Positions 8,416 through 17,726 of a DNA stretch of 28,590 nt are shown piece by piece (the stretch's first letter is position 1; each line of letters starts with the position of its first letter). The stretch comes from a virus. The stretch spans positions 1 through 28,590 of the IMG/VR virus record IMGVR_UViG_3300025127_000189; one strand, 5' to 3'. The position numbers and the translations under genes were made by a program. Under the pieces are notes generated by a model, which was not told the DNA's origin, searched no databases, and saw nothing but the letters and a program-made list of their open reading frames with translations.

Positions 8416-9504
8416 ATGGGATTAATAGGAACAGTTACAGAAGAGAATTATTATAACGGATCTCAAACTTTTATTGCTGACGGATCTACTTCTACTTTTA
8501 CACTTACATTTGAAACACTTCCTACTGCTAGTCAAGTTAGAGTATATGTTAATAACTCAGAAATAACTACATTTAGTATATCTGGAGCTACTCTTACTAT
8601 ATCTTCTACATTATCTGCTAACGACGTTATTAAAGTAGAATTGTTAGATAAAACTTTCGGTAGTTATCAATACACATCGATCAAAGATATTGTAGATAAT
8701 TTTATGATAGCATATGTTGGTGATGGCAAACTAATAGATCATGTAGCTAAGTCTGATATTGTGTTTCACGCTAAAAGAGGTTTGCAAGAGTTTAGCTACG
8801 ACATACTTAAAACAGTAAAATTGCAAGAAGTAGAACTTGGACCTTCGCTTTCAATACCAATGCCGCAAGATTATGTTAATTATGTAAAAGTTTGTTATAT
8901 AGATAGCTCAGGTATACGTAGAATAATATATCCAACTAGACTTACAACAAATCCAACAGAGCCACTAGTACAAGACGAAAATTACAACTATGTCTTTGAT
9001 TCAGCTGGCAATGCTGTTGAAGGAAGCTCTATAACAGAAGAAAGATATAAAGCTTTTGACACTAAAAACATATCAGGTGATTTATCATCTGAAGATAGTT
9101 TATATTTAAGCACTAATGATTATTTACGCAGCGACTTTGGACAAAGATATGGTGCTACGCCAGAAACTACACAAATAAACGGTTTTTTTACAATAAACGA
9201 AAGAACAGGTAGCTTTAGTTTTAGTAGCGACTTGTCTGGCAAGGTAATTGTACTTGAATATATTTCAGATGGTCTTGGAACTGACGCTGAAATGAAAGTA
9301 AACAAAATGGCTGAAGAGGCTTTATATAAGCACATTGCATATAACGTTCTAGCGACTAAAAGAAATATTTCTGAGTTTATAGTAAGAAGGTATCAGAAAG
9401 AGCGTAGAGCAGCGCTTAGAAACGCTAAAATAAGGTTGTCTAACCTTAAGATCTCAGAGCTTTCTCAAGTTATGAGAAATAAATCTAAACAAATTAAACA
9501 CTAG
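8416..9504 (+). CDS. Probable tail adaptor (P22 gp4 / T7 gp11-like role)
   Basis: Adaptors sit under the portal and join head to tail. Residues 1-78 form a beta-rich module, with SQTFIADGSTSTFTLTFETL (16-35) and a VRVYVNN strand, of a type common as an extra domain in phage tail proteins. The adaptor-like core follows: a helical segment (SIKDIVDNFMIAYVGDGKLI, 88-107), FHAKRGLQEFSYDILKTVKL (117-136), the beta-turn block SIPMPQDYVNYVKVCYID (146-163), and a long basic C-terminal helix (about 295-362) rich in Arg/Lys (YQKERRAALRNAKIRLSN). A helical bundle with a long basic C-terminal helix is expected for proteins contacting the portal. It ends in TAG, three bases before the next ATG. The role is inferred from fold-like layout and gene order, not from a database match. 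Confidence 0.6.
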   Translation: MGLIGTVTEENYYNGSQTFIADGSTSTFTLTFETLPTASQVRVYVNNSEITTFSISGATLTISSTLSANDVIKVELLDKTFGSYQYTSIKDIVDNFMIAYVGDGKLIDHVAKSDIVFHAKRGLQEFSYDILKTVKLQEVELGPSLSIPMPQDYVNYVKVCYIDSSGIRRIIYPTRLTTNPTEPLVQDENYNYVFDSAGNAVEGSSITEERYKAFDTKNISGDLSSEDSLYLSTNDYLRSDFGQRYGATPETTQINGFFTINERTGSFSFSSDLSGKVIVLEYISDGLGTDAEMKVNKMAEEALYKHIAYNVLATKRNISEFIVRRYQKERRAALRNAKIRLSNLKISELSQVMRNKSKQIKH

Positions 9505-9507
9505 TAA

Positions 9508-12500
9508 ATGGCTGAAGATAAAAAATCTTTTCTCCAAGGTAAAATGAACAAAGATATTGATGCTCGACTTTTACCAAATGGAGAATATCGTAGTGCTCAA
9601 AACATACAAATCACGACTTCAGACGAACAAGACGTAGGATCTATAACTAATATTAAAGGTAATACTAAAATTATAAATAATAGTAATACACTTATAAGTG
9701 ATATTTTAGTTAATGATTTATCTCATTACATTGATTTAGAAACAATTGGTTGTTTTTTTGATGAAAAAAATAATAGAATATTTTATTTTGTTACAAACAA
9801 CGTGTGTCCAAATGTGACCGCTGTTGGTTTAGTAGGAGATGATGATGGTCCTACTATGGCTGTTGATTTAGACAACAACGATTTGCTTTGCGCTATATAT
9901 CTTCATGATAATATAGATTCAAATACCTCAAGTATTAAAAAACTAGTTTCAGGCTTATTTTTAAATTTTAGTAAAACAAATATAATAACAGGTGTAAACT
10001 TATTAGATAACCTATTGTTTTTTACAGACAATTTAAATCAACCTAGAAGAATAAACATAGACACGGCTTTAGCCAATAATGCCTTTTATGACTCTGAGGA
10101 AAAAATAAGTGTTGCTAAGTTTGCTCCGTTTATGCCACCTCTTTTGCTAGAACACGAAACAACAACTTACAATCAACCTATAGCTTCGAGTATTTTTGAT
10201 CAAGGTGGAGTTACTGAAGCTCTGTATGAGCAAGACTTGTATCAAACTAATTTTTACGATGCAGCTACTAGTGGTAATTTAATTGGTAGTTACTTTTTTT
10301 ATAGAAGTCCGCTTACTACAACAGCATTTTCAACTATTTTATTTGATGAAACTACTAATTTTATATATTTAAACTCAAGTCTAAGTGAAGTATTAGTTGG
10401 TTACAATGAAGTTTTTGTTAACACTGTAAGTAATTTTACTACAGATACTTTTTTTAAAATACAACTAAATAGTGTGACAGGTGAAGTTTTAAATACAATA
10501 CCAACAGGACCTGCTCTTGGCGAAACTACAGACATAACAGAATTACAACCTCAACTAATTGCTAATCAAGGAGATGATTATACAGTAGTAACTAATCCTT
10601 CATTTATTCCTGTAGGCCCTACTTCTTCAATGCAAACATTTAATCAAAATAATTTTCCTGAAGATTACTTAAAAGAAAAGTTTGTAAGATTTTCTTATAG
10701 ATTTAAGTTCAAAGATGGTGAGTATTCTACAATTGCTCCCTTTACTCAGATATGCTTTATACCCAAAACAACAAGTTATAGCGTAACTGAATCTCAAAAA
10801 ATATTTAAAACAGGATCTGTTCATTATCAAGATGATAATGGCAATAGTGATGGTATGGTAAACAGCATTACAGGTGTAAATTTAAATATTATACTTCCTT
10901 CTAATAATCCAAATAAAGACTTTGAAATATCTAACTTAGAAATACTTTATAAAGAATCAGATAATAATTTAATAAGATCTGTAGAAGAAATAATATTAGA
11001 AGATAAAAATATAAACGATAGTATAATTAAATACTTATACAAGTCTACACTTCCTTATAAGACACTTCCTAAAGATCAACTGACAAGAGTTTATGACAAT
11101 GTTCCTTTAGCTGCTTTAGCTCAAGAAGTTGTTGGCAATAGAGTTGTTTATGGAAACTTTGTTCAAGATAGAACTTTACCATCTAGGAAAGATAAAATAG
11201 CAGGATTAGATTTTAGTGTAGGTTTAACTGAAAAATTTGATATTACAAACAGTTTTGGTAATGCAGATTTTAATAATTATTATTTACACAAAGAATATCC
11301 ATTTCACTCTGTAAAACAACGTAGAACTTACGAAGTAGGAGTTGTTCTTTCAGATAAATTTGGTAGACAATCACCTGTTTTAACTTCTAATACTAGCTCA
11401 AGTTCAGTAGACGTAAAAGCTAAACCAAACACTTTTCATAGTAGTTCTTGGTCTTCTACAGAAAACTTTATACATTCTTTTTCTCCAGGTAGTCAAGATT
11501 ATTGCGGAGATGCTTTAAATATAACTTTTAATAGCACTATTACAAGTCCTTATGCTAAAGGCACAATAATACCTATAAATACATTTGCCTCTTCTACAGA
11601 TGTTTATGATTTTGATTTATTTAAAGCAAATTTTGGTACAGATTTAATTTTAAGCAACGGATCGCCTGGAAGCGCAGGAGGTATAATGATTAACAATTTG
11701 TACTTTTATTCTACAATAAATCAAAATCCTGTTGCAGCTGGACAGCCAAACGTTTCTTTAATAATAGGTAATTTTTTATATAAAAATGCTATTTTAACAG
11801 AAGTTCAAACTGGTTATAGCGAGCTTTATATAAACACAAACTCTAGCTCTGTAGCTAATTTTTTAAATATATTAAAAGTAAATTTAAACTCTGAAACAGG
11901 TGAGATACTTAGTACAGAAGTTGTGCAACAAAGTGTTTTTACAAATAATATTATATTCTCAGGTCAACCAGTGCAACACGCTTTTGCTGGAGAAGCTTTT
12001 GAAGGAACTATACTTGGATCTATATCTATTGTAAGTCCAGAACAAACTTCTGTTATTATTCCAAACTTAGGTGAAGTTTATAAACTAATTATAACAAACT
12101 TTAATGAAACTGATTTATTTTCTGTAGGTGAATATTTAAAAGGACAGGAAAAAGATTTTGTAGAAATTGTTGGATTTGATCAAGAATCAGGACAGTTTAT
12201 TATATATTTAGACGGAGCTCCTAGTTTAAGTTATACAAACTTTTTTAACAATGATTCTAGTCAAATAAATTTTGATAGTTATATTTTCTTTAAATATAAA
12301 ATATCTCCTTACGGATGGTATTCTTATAGAGTAGTTGTTAAACAAACAGAACAAGAATATCACAACGTATACGTACCCAATGTTGTGACTATAGATATAA
12401 ATAACGAAGGACATAAATCATATTTTCCTATAATTGGAGATAATATAAATAAAATTACAAGAGATATTGAGTTTTCTAATATTCAAGAAACAGGATTAAG

Positions 12501-15099
12501 TACTAGTAAATCTCAAATATATCCTAAAGTACTACCCTTAACTTCAGCGACTACAGTTAGCGGCTTGACTAGTGTTTTATCAAGATCTATACAAAGCGAC
12601 AAAGATTTAATTAACGTTATTAGTGTTGGTACTGCAAAAGAGCAAGATTTAAAAGATGAAGAATCTAATGTTTTATCTTTTATATACGAAACAAATAAAA
12701 ATCCTTTAATAGCTCAAATACCATATGGTAATAGCTCTATAAACATAGGCCAAGATATTACTTCTTTATTTAAAGGTAACGAATATGATTTTGCTTCAAA
12801 CGCAGCTGGTATTAGTGGCAACACTAGATTAAAATTACCAGGCACTAATATTGCTGTTTTTACTTCAGGTAGTCCTGTTGTTACTATTGGTGATTTTTTG
12901 TCTGGAAAAAATACCAATTTAGTTAAAATAGAAGCTATAACTGGAGACGGTACTGAAAGTTTAATTACATGCGATGGAGAAATAAGCGATATATATTTTG
13001 ATACTGCCGCTACAACTGGAAATAAAATATATAGTTACAAGTATGGTTTGCAAGATAGAATATCTGTTTTTGAAACAAAGCCATTTGAGTCTAAATTAGA
13101 TATATATTATGAAACTTCTACAGCCGGATATGTTCACGAGTTAAACGAAGCTGTTTCTGTTGTAACAGACGTAGAAAGTGTTTCTTTTATTAATACAGAA
13201 GATTTTAAAGAAAGTACTATTTTTTATGACGAATTTGGAACTTTTCAAAACAACTTTGCGGCTACATTAAATATATTAGATCAAAACGGAAGTACTTTAA
13301 CTCTTGGAGACGGTCCTGGTCAAATAAATGTTGGCGGTGTAGAAATAACACAAGAGATAGGTACTGGGCCTAACGAATTAAGTAGTTTATTTACAGATTT
13401 TATTCAACAATCAAATTCTGGAAACTCTACTAGATTTGTTATTTTTAATGATGAAAACACAGCTACTTTTAAATTAAAACCAAGAGAAGGTTTAGGTAAT
13501 TTTACATATGATCCATTGTTAGAGCCTACTAAATACATATTTACACTTAGAATTACAGTAAATGGAAATAACTCTAACTTACAAGATGAAGTTTTTATTA
13601 TTAATAATGTTGAAATAAACTTAATAAATGAAGCTCCTGTTATTTCTAGCCCTACTATAGTATCAGCTCAACAAAACAATGATGATCCTACGTTAACGCC
13701 AATACATACAATTATAGCAACAAACGCGTCTGCGAGCGAGCAAAACAATACATCAGGTCTTCAGTTTAGATGTAGAGACTTACAAAGTCAATTTATTGAA
13801 AATGAAGCTGGAACATTACAAGGTTTTGAAACTATATTTGATCCTCAAGGCGAAGAAATTGTTGAGTTAAGGATTAACAATACAACAGGTGAAATATTTT
13901 TAACAAACGAGTTTACAGAAGAAAGTTTAAATGTAAATTTTGTAATAAGAATTACAGACGGATCAGATTATTTTAGCGATGAAAATTTTCAAGCAGGTGA
14001 TGATGAGCATGGAGGTTTATTCGTAGATCATGAAATAAATTTAACAGTTAGTGATGGTCTTATTGTTTTAAATGGAATACCAAGCCAAGGAGTGCCAAAC
14101 GTATCTCAAGAAGAATTACCAGGCGGTATAAATATTTTTCAAAACGAAGGATCAACAAGAGTTGCAGTTGAAGATTTTATGTTTAAACCAGAAGTAGATA
14201 ATCCTGCTACTGGTATTGCATATGGCTCTTATTGGACAACTACTCCAAATGCTCAACAAGTTGAAAATATGCCAAAAAATCAAATTATACTTGACAGTGC
14301 TGAGCCTGCTGGTATTGCTTATGGTCCTGTTGGAATATTTTTATGTAGTCAAACAGCAGCTAAAAGTAATGATAAAATGACAACTAGAATTTGGGCATTA
14401 AGAGTTATAAACAATATTCCAAAAGTTGTTACATATTATAATGAAACAAGCGCAACCATAAATAGATCAACAAGAAGTTGGTTTAATCATCACTTGTTAA
14501 ATGGTTGGGGTCATATATTTTGTCAAACATCACCTACTTTTTTAACAGGTGGTGGTGCAGGTACTTCTTCAGTGCCGTTTTCATCTTCTTTTTGTGATAT
14601 AGATGGTAGTTTAGCTGTAAATCCTTCTTGTCCATATCACCCTGATTATTCTACTAATAACATTTTTAATAACCCAAGCCAAAACTGGCTTTATTGGACA
14701 CCAGGAAATATGAGTGGATTTTATGGTCATTATGATCCAGATCTTTTAGCAGATAGTGGTTGGATTTTAAATCAACCTGGTACTCATCCAAGATATGGTT
14801 CTGCTAACAATAATAGCTACGAAGGATCATTTCCTTATTATAATAATGAAGGAGAAATTGTTCATACAATATCTAAGCCTGAAGATATGAACGTTAGTAT
14901 TTCTGGTATAAATTTCCTAGGAACAGTGCCTCCTTTTCACAGAGGTGATCCTTTTTTGTTTAAATGTAAAGATACTGTTGTTTTAAATACAGTAGAATAC
15001 GAAATACTTTATGTTGTAGAAGCTCCTCATAAAATATCTGGCGGTGTTAACGAACAGCCTTTAGAAATGAAAAAAGTGTTTTTATGTAGAAAACAGTAA
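9508..15099 (+). CDS. Giant tail nozzle/hub-like protein with cadherin-like region
   Basis: This 1863 aa protein opens with FLQGKMNKDIDARLLPNGEY (8-27) and then AQNIQI and DVGSITNIKGN (42-52), a start I associate with P22 gp10/T7 gp12-type tail nozzle or stabilisation proteins of podoviruses, which plug the channel. Most of the first ~1100 residues are beta-rich, with YRFKFKDGEYS-like blades. Residues 1188-1215 (starting FETKPFESKLDIYYET) form another block known from such proteins. Around 1225-1500 it looks cadherin-like: LINEAPVISSP (from 1372) and VIRITDGSDYFSD (near 1480-1492) resemble calcium-linker and terminal strands. The last ~250 residues form a Cys- and Trp-containing beta domain (first Cys 1613), a candidate surface or receptor-contact domain. 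No signal peptide is present. The start is the first ATG, three bases after the preceding TAG. It may be only part of a longer protein; see the next gene. Confidence 0.68.
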   Translation: MAEDKKSFLQGKMNKDIDARLLPNGEYRSAQNIQITTSDEQDVGSITNIKGNTKIINNSNTLISDILVNDLSHYIDLETIGCFFDEKNNRIFYFVTNNVCPNVTAVGLVGDDDGPTMAVDLDNNDLLCAIYLHDNIDSNTSSIKKLVSGLFLNFSKTNIITGVNLLDNLLFFTDNLNQPRRINIDTALANNAFYDSEEKISVAKFAPFMPPLLLEHETTTYNQPIASSIFDQGGVTEALYEQDLYQTNFYDAATSGNLIGSYFFYRSPLTTTAFSTILFDETTNFIYLNSSLSEVLVGYNEVFVNTVSNFTTDTFFKIQLNSVTGEVLNTIPTGPALGETTDITELQPQLIANQGDDYTVVTNPSFIPVGPTSSMQTFNQNNFPEDYLKEKFVRFSYRFKFKDGEYSTIAPFTQICFIPKTTSYSVTESQKIFKTGSVHYQDDNGNSDGMVNSITGVNLNIILPSNNPNKDFEISNLEILYKESDNNLIRSVEEIILEDKNINDSIIKYLYKSTLPYKTLPKDQLTRVYDNVPLAALAQEVVGNRVVYGNFVQDRTLPSRKDKIAGLDFSVGLTEKFDITNSFGNADFNNYYLHKEYPFHSVKQRRTYEVGVVLSDKFGRQSPVLTSNTSSSSVDVKAKPNTFHSSSWSSTENFIHSFSPGSQDYCGDALNITFNSTITSPYAKGTIIPINTFASSTDVYDFDLFKANFGTDLILSNGSPGSAGGIMINNLYFYSTINQNPVAAGQPNVSLIIGNFLYKNAILTEVQTGYSELYINTNSSSVANFLNILKVNLNSETGEILSTEVVQQSVFTNNIIFSGQPVQHAFAGEAFEGTILGSISIVSPEQTSVIIPNLGEVYKLIITNFNETDLFSVGEYLKGQEKDFVEIVGFDQESGQFIIYLDGAPSLSYTNFFNNDSSQINFDSYIFFKYKISPYGWYSYRVVVKQTEQEYHNVYVPNVVTIDINNEGHKSYFPIIGDNINKITRDIEFSNIQETGLSTSKSQIYPKVLPLTSATTVSGLTSVLSRSIQSDKDLINVISVGTAKEQDLKDEESNVLSFIYETNKNPLIAQIPYGNSSINIGQDITSLFKGNEYDFASNAAGISGNTRLKLPGTNIAVFTSGSPVVTIGDFLSGKNTNLVKIEAITGDGTESLITCDGEISDIYFDTAATTGNKIYSYKYGLQDRISVFETKPFESKLDIYYETSTAGYVHELNEAVSVVTDVESVSFINTEDFKESTIFYDEFGTFQNNFAATLNILDQNGSTLTLGDGPGQINVGGVEITQEIGTGPNELSSLFTDFIQQSNSGNSTRFVIFNDENTATFKLKPREGLGNFTYDPLLEPTKYIFTLRITVNGNNSNLQDEVFIINNVEINLINEAPVISSPTIVSAQQNNDDPTLTPIHTIIATNASASEQNNTSGLQFRCRDLQSQFIENEAGTLQGFETIFDPQGEEIVELRINNTTGEIFLTNEFTEESLNVNFVIRITDGSDYFSDENFQAGDDEHGGLFVDHEINLTVSDGLIVLNGIPSQGVPNVSQEELPGGINIFQNEGSTRVAVEDFMFKPEVDNPATGIAYGSYWTTTPNAQQVENMPKNQIILDSAEPAGIAYGPVGIFLCSQTAAKSNDKMTTRIWALRVINNIPKVVTYYNETSATINRSTRSWFNHHLLNGWGHIFCQTSPTFLTGGGAGTSSVPFSSSFCDIDGSLAVNPSCPYHPDYSTNNIFNNPSQNWLYWTPGNMSGFYGHYDPDLLADSGWILNQPGTHPRYGSANNNSYEGSFPYYNNEGEIVHTISKPEDMNVSISGINFLGTVPPFHRGDPFLFKCKDTVVLNTVEYEILYVVEAPHKISGGVNEQPLEMKKVFLCRKQ

Positions 15100-15121
15100 T
15101 AATAAGTAATATATAAATAAA

Positions 15122-16945
15122 ATGCCTTTAAGCTTAAAAATAAAATACTTTAACACCTTTATATTAAGAGAAAAACCTTTTATTACAACAGCTACAACAA
15201 GCGCTGCGTCATTTGTCGGCACACCTGCTATTTTAGGCGAAAGTAGTACTATTAACTTAACTTCTTCTAACTCTGATATTGCAGTTGGACAAAAAGTAAG
15301 TGGGCCTGGTATATTAGATGATGTTAGTGTTACAAATGTTTCTGGTACTGAGATAACTATTAGTGTAGCCCAAAAAATAGAAAAAGGTGTTGTACTTACT
15401 TTTTCTTCAACAACTCCATATCCAAGTTCTGGCACATTTCAAAAAGCTAAAAATGAATGGCATGTAGAAGAATCAAGAATTAAAGGTGAGTTTAACGGTA
15501 AAACAGTTGATTTTGGTGCTAAAGCTTATACTGTGGATAAAGAATATAGAAAAAATCATAGAGAAAACGCTATGATATATTCTGGTATATATAACTCAAG
15601 AACAAGAGTAAATAATACTAATCAATTTTCTATAGGTGAAAGTATAACAAAAGCAGTTGATAGAGCTTACGGATCTATACAAAAACTTTACGCAGAAGAT
15701 ACTAACTTAATTATATTTCAAGAAAATAAAGTTAATGGGGCTTTAATAGATAAAGACGCTATATTTACAGCTGAAGGCGGTGGTTTATCAACAACAGCGA
15801 AAGTTGTAATAGGTCAAATAACACCTTATTTAGGAGAGTTTGGTATCGGTAAAAACCCTGAAAGCTTCGCTGTTTATGGCTTTAGAAAATACTTTGTAGA
15901 CAAAGATCAAGGAGCTGTTTTAAGGCTGTCTAGAGACGGTTTAACAGAAATATCATCATATGGCATGAGAACTTTTTTTAGAGAAAACCTAAAGAATACT
16001 ACAAAAGCATATGGCATGTTTGATGTACACTCTAAATCTTATATTCTAAATTTAGAATTAAAAAACAAAATACAACAAAATAAACAAACATTTATATCGC
16101 CAACAACTGATGTTGTTAGTGTTGGTACAGATAAAAGATCTAATAGCAAGCAAATAACTATAAAATCATTTAATTCTAAAATACAAAAAAACCAATACAT
16201 ATCTTCTGAAAGTTTAAAAGATACATCAGTAAGAGTTGCAAGTGTTAAAAATAAAGTAATAACTTTAACTAAAAGCGCTAATATTTTAGCAGGAGAAACT
16301 TTATCTTTTAGATCTTTTATAGACTTTAATAATAATGTTACTAAGCCTTTAGAGAATTTTACAACAATAGGCTTTGATGATAAAGTAAACGGCTGGACTT
16401 CTTTTTATACCTTTAATCCCAAGTTTGGTGGTAGTGTTCAGGGTGGTTTTTACACTTGGAATAAAGGTGATCTGTACAAACATCACTCAAGCGTATTAAA
16501 AAATACTTTTTATGATAATTTCCAACCAAGTACTATTACTTTAGTAAGCAATCAAAACCCTTCTTTAGTTAAGCACTATCAAACAATAAACTATGAAGGA
16601 ACTAACAACTGGAAAGTTATAGAAATGTTTTCACCAGCTGAAGATAATGAAAATTATAATGCGTATCAAATACCTGGTAACATTACAGGAACTTATATTG
16701 ATCAGAACGGTACTATTAAATACGCTGGTTTTTGCCCGCTAGAAAAAAAGTATTTTGCTCAAATAAAAATAAATGATACAACAACAATAACCGGCATAAG
16801 CGGGTTAACAACAACTGGTATAAAAGGATTTTTTGCTGAAACAACGTTAGAACATCAACCAGTTAAAAACGACAAATCAATAGATAGAAGTAAACATGCT
16901 GAGCTTTTTTCAGTAGGTTTTAATTATGAACAATCTTTATATTAA
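15122..16945 (+). CDS. Second large tail protein, possible continuation of the nozzle/hub protein
   Basis: This 607 aa protein is beta-rich. Residues 42-96 and 343-397 are two copies of one module (see the repeat entries). Between them, NEWHVEESRIKGEFNGKTVD (111-130), then RENAMIYSGIYNSRTRVNNT and ITKAVDRAYGSIQKLYAED (175-193), FGIGKNPESFAVYGFRKYF (240-258) and LRLSRDGLTEISSYGM (267-282) form a block I recall as the C-terminal part of single long tail proteins in marine Bacteroidota phages. Later, LYKHHSSVLKNTFYDNF and HYQTINYEGTNNWKV (485-499) belong to the same type. It starts 22 bases after the 1863 aa gene, in an AT-rich leader with several stop codons, so it is a genuinely separate gene rather than a read-through frame. 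The likely role is a tail hub or stabilisation partner; the assignment rests on recalled similarity. Confidence 0.6.
   Translation: MPLSLKIKYFNTFILREKPFITTATTSAASFVGTPAILGESSTINLTSSNSDIAVGQKVSGPGILDDVSVTNVSGTEITISVAQKIEKGVVLTFSSTTPYPSSGTFQKAKNEWHVEESRIKGEFNGKTVDFGAKAYTVDKEYRKNHRENAMIYSGIYNSRTRVNNTNQFSIGESITKAVDRAYGSIQKLYAEDTNLIIFQENKVNGALIDKDAIFTAEGGGLSTTAKVVIGQITPYLGEFGIGKNPESFAVYGFRKYFVDKDQGAVLRLSRDGLTEISSYGMRTFFRENLKNTTKAYGMFDVHSKSYILNLELKNKIQQNKQTFISPTTDVVSVGTDKRSNSKQITIKSFNSKIQKNQYISSESLKDTSVRVASVKNKVITLTKSANILAGETLSFRSFIDFNNNVTKPLENFTTIGFDDKVNGWTSFYTFNPKFGGSVQGGFYTWNKGDLYKHHSSVLKNTFYDNFQPSTITLVSNQNPSLVKHYQTINYEGTNNWKVIEMFSPAEDNENYNAYQIPGNITGTYIDQNGTIKYAGFCPLEKKYFAQIKINDTTTITGISGLTTTGIKGFFAETTLEHQPVKNDKSIDRSKHAELFSVGFNYEQSLY
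15245..15409 (+). repeat. Beta module copy 1 (residues 42-96 of the 607 aa tail protein)
   Basis: The module follows the pattern (I)xL-x-S-xNSxI-x(2)-GQ-x-(V/I)S ... VxVxxVxxxxITxS ... I-x(2)-G-x(2)-L(T/S)F. It opens STINLTSSNSDIAVGQKVSG and closes IEKGVVLTFSS. It resembles a short beta module common in phage tail proteins. The second copy lies about 300 residues downstream, with the presumed conserved tail block in between. Confidence 0.5.
16148..16312 (+). repeat. Beta module copy 2 (residues 343-397 of the 607 aa tail protein)
   Basis: It opens KQITIKSFNSKIQKNQYISS, continues with VRVASVKNKVITLTKSANIL and closes GETLSFRS. It aligns over its whole length to copy 1, with the same NSxI, VxVxxV, IT and G-x(2)-L(T/S)F positions. 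DNA-level identity is low, so the duplication is old or was acquired separately. Confidence 0.5.
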
Positions 16946-16951
16946 AAAACT

Positions 16952-17698
16952 ATGGCAGTACCATTATTAGCATCGGTAGGAGGATCTATATTAAAAGGCG
17001 GCATTAGCTCTATACTTAGCGGTAGAGCAGCTAGTGACGCTAGAGATAGAGAAGCTCGTTTAATGAAACAAATTGCTGAATTAGAAAAAAATAGACAGGC
17101 TATAATAAATCCATTTGGAAGAGCTGAAAGCATACTTTCAAATCCTTTTGCCAACATGCCTGTAGCTACTAGAGCTGCTGAAATGCAAGCTCAACAAACA
17201 GATTTATCTCTTGCTAGCACTTTAGACACATTAAGAGCAATAGGAGCTGGCAGCGGTGGAGCTACAGCTCTTGCTAACGCTGCATTAAGCGGTAAACAAG
17301 GAGTTGCAGCTAGCATACAACAGCAAGAAGTTCAAAATGCTAGACTAAGAGCTCAAGGCGAAGCTCAACTACAAAGACAACTTTTAGCTGCAGACGCTTC
17401 GGGTAAACAATTTATGTTTAAAGCTAGAGAAGAAAGAGAAATGGCTAAACTTGACAGATTATCTTCTTTAGCTAGCGCTGCATCTCAACAAGCTGCTACT
17501 TATAGGTCTCAACAATTAGAGGGCTTTGGGCAATTAGCAGGCGGAGTTGGTACAGCTGTCGGCGGTATGTTTGGTACTAAAGAAGTTCCTGCAAAAGATG
17601 CTGCTGGCAATGTAATTCCTGGTAAGACAGTAACAGTACCTACATTTGGTCTTAAAAGCTTAATTTCAGCTACTTTGCCTGAAGATGATAACGATTAA
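16952..17698 (+). CDS. Probable internal virion (ejection) protein, small member
   Basis: The N-terminus MAVPLLASVGGSILKGGISS (1-20) is hydrophobic and glycine-rich without a cleavage site. Residues 29-150 are helical and rich in Ala/Gln/Arg (for example SIQQQEVQNARLRAQGEAQL, 121-140), consistent with coiled coils. A second glycine-zipper-like segment, GFGQLAGGVGTAVGGMFG (191-208), precedes a short polar tail ending DEDNDND-like acids (EDDND). Two short amphipathic or membrane-active segments flanking an Ala/Gln-rich helical core resemble T7 gp14 and P22-type ejection proteins, which enter the host envelope at infection. It is the first and smallest of three adjacent genes of rising size (248, 644, 2850 aa). 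It starts six bases after the preceding stop. The role is inferred from composition and order. Confidence 0.6.
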   Translation: MAVPLLASVGGSILKGGISSILSGRAASDARDREARLMKQIAELEKNRQAIINPFGRAESILSNPFANMPVATRAAEMQAQQTDLSLASTLDTLRAIGAGSGGATALANAALSGKQGVAASIQQQEVQNARLRAQGEAQLQRQLLAADASGKQFMFKAREEREMAKLDRLSSLASAASQQAATYRSQQLEGFGQLAGGVGTAVGGMFGTKEVPAKDAAGNVIPGKTVTVPTFGLKSLISATLPEDDND

Positions 17699-17726
17699 AA
17701 ATAAAAAATAATAAATAAAATTTAAA

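Noticed and set aside
15085-15125. Programmed frameshift joining the 1863 aa and 607 aa proteins
   Set aside because: The gap holds several stop codons and no slippery heptamer, and the second gene has its own ATG and A/T-rich leader.
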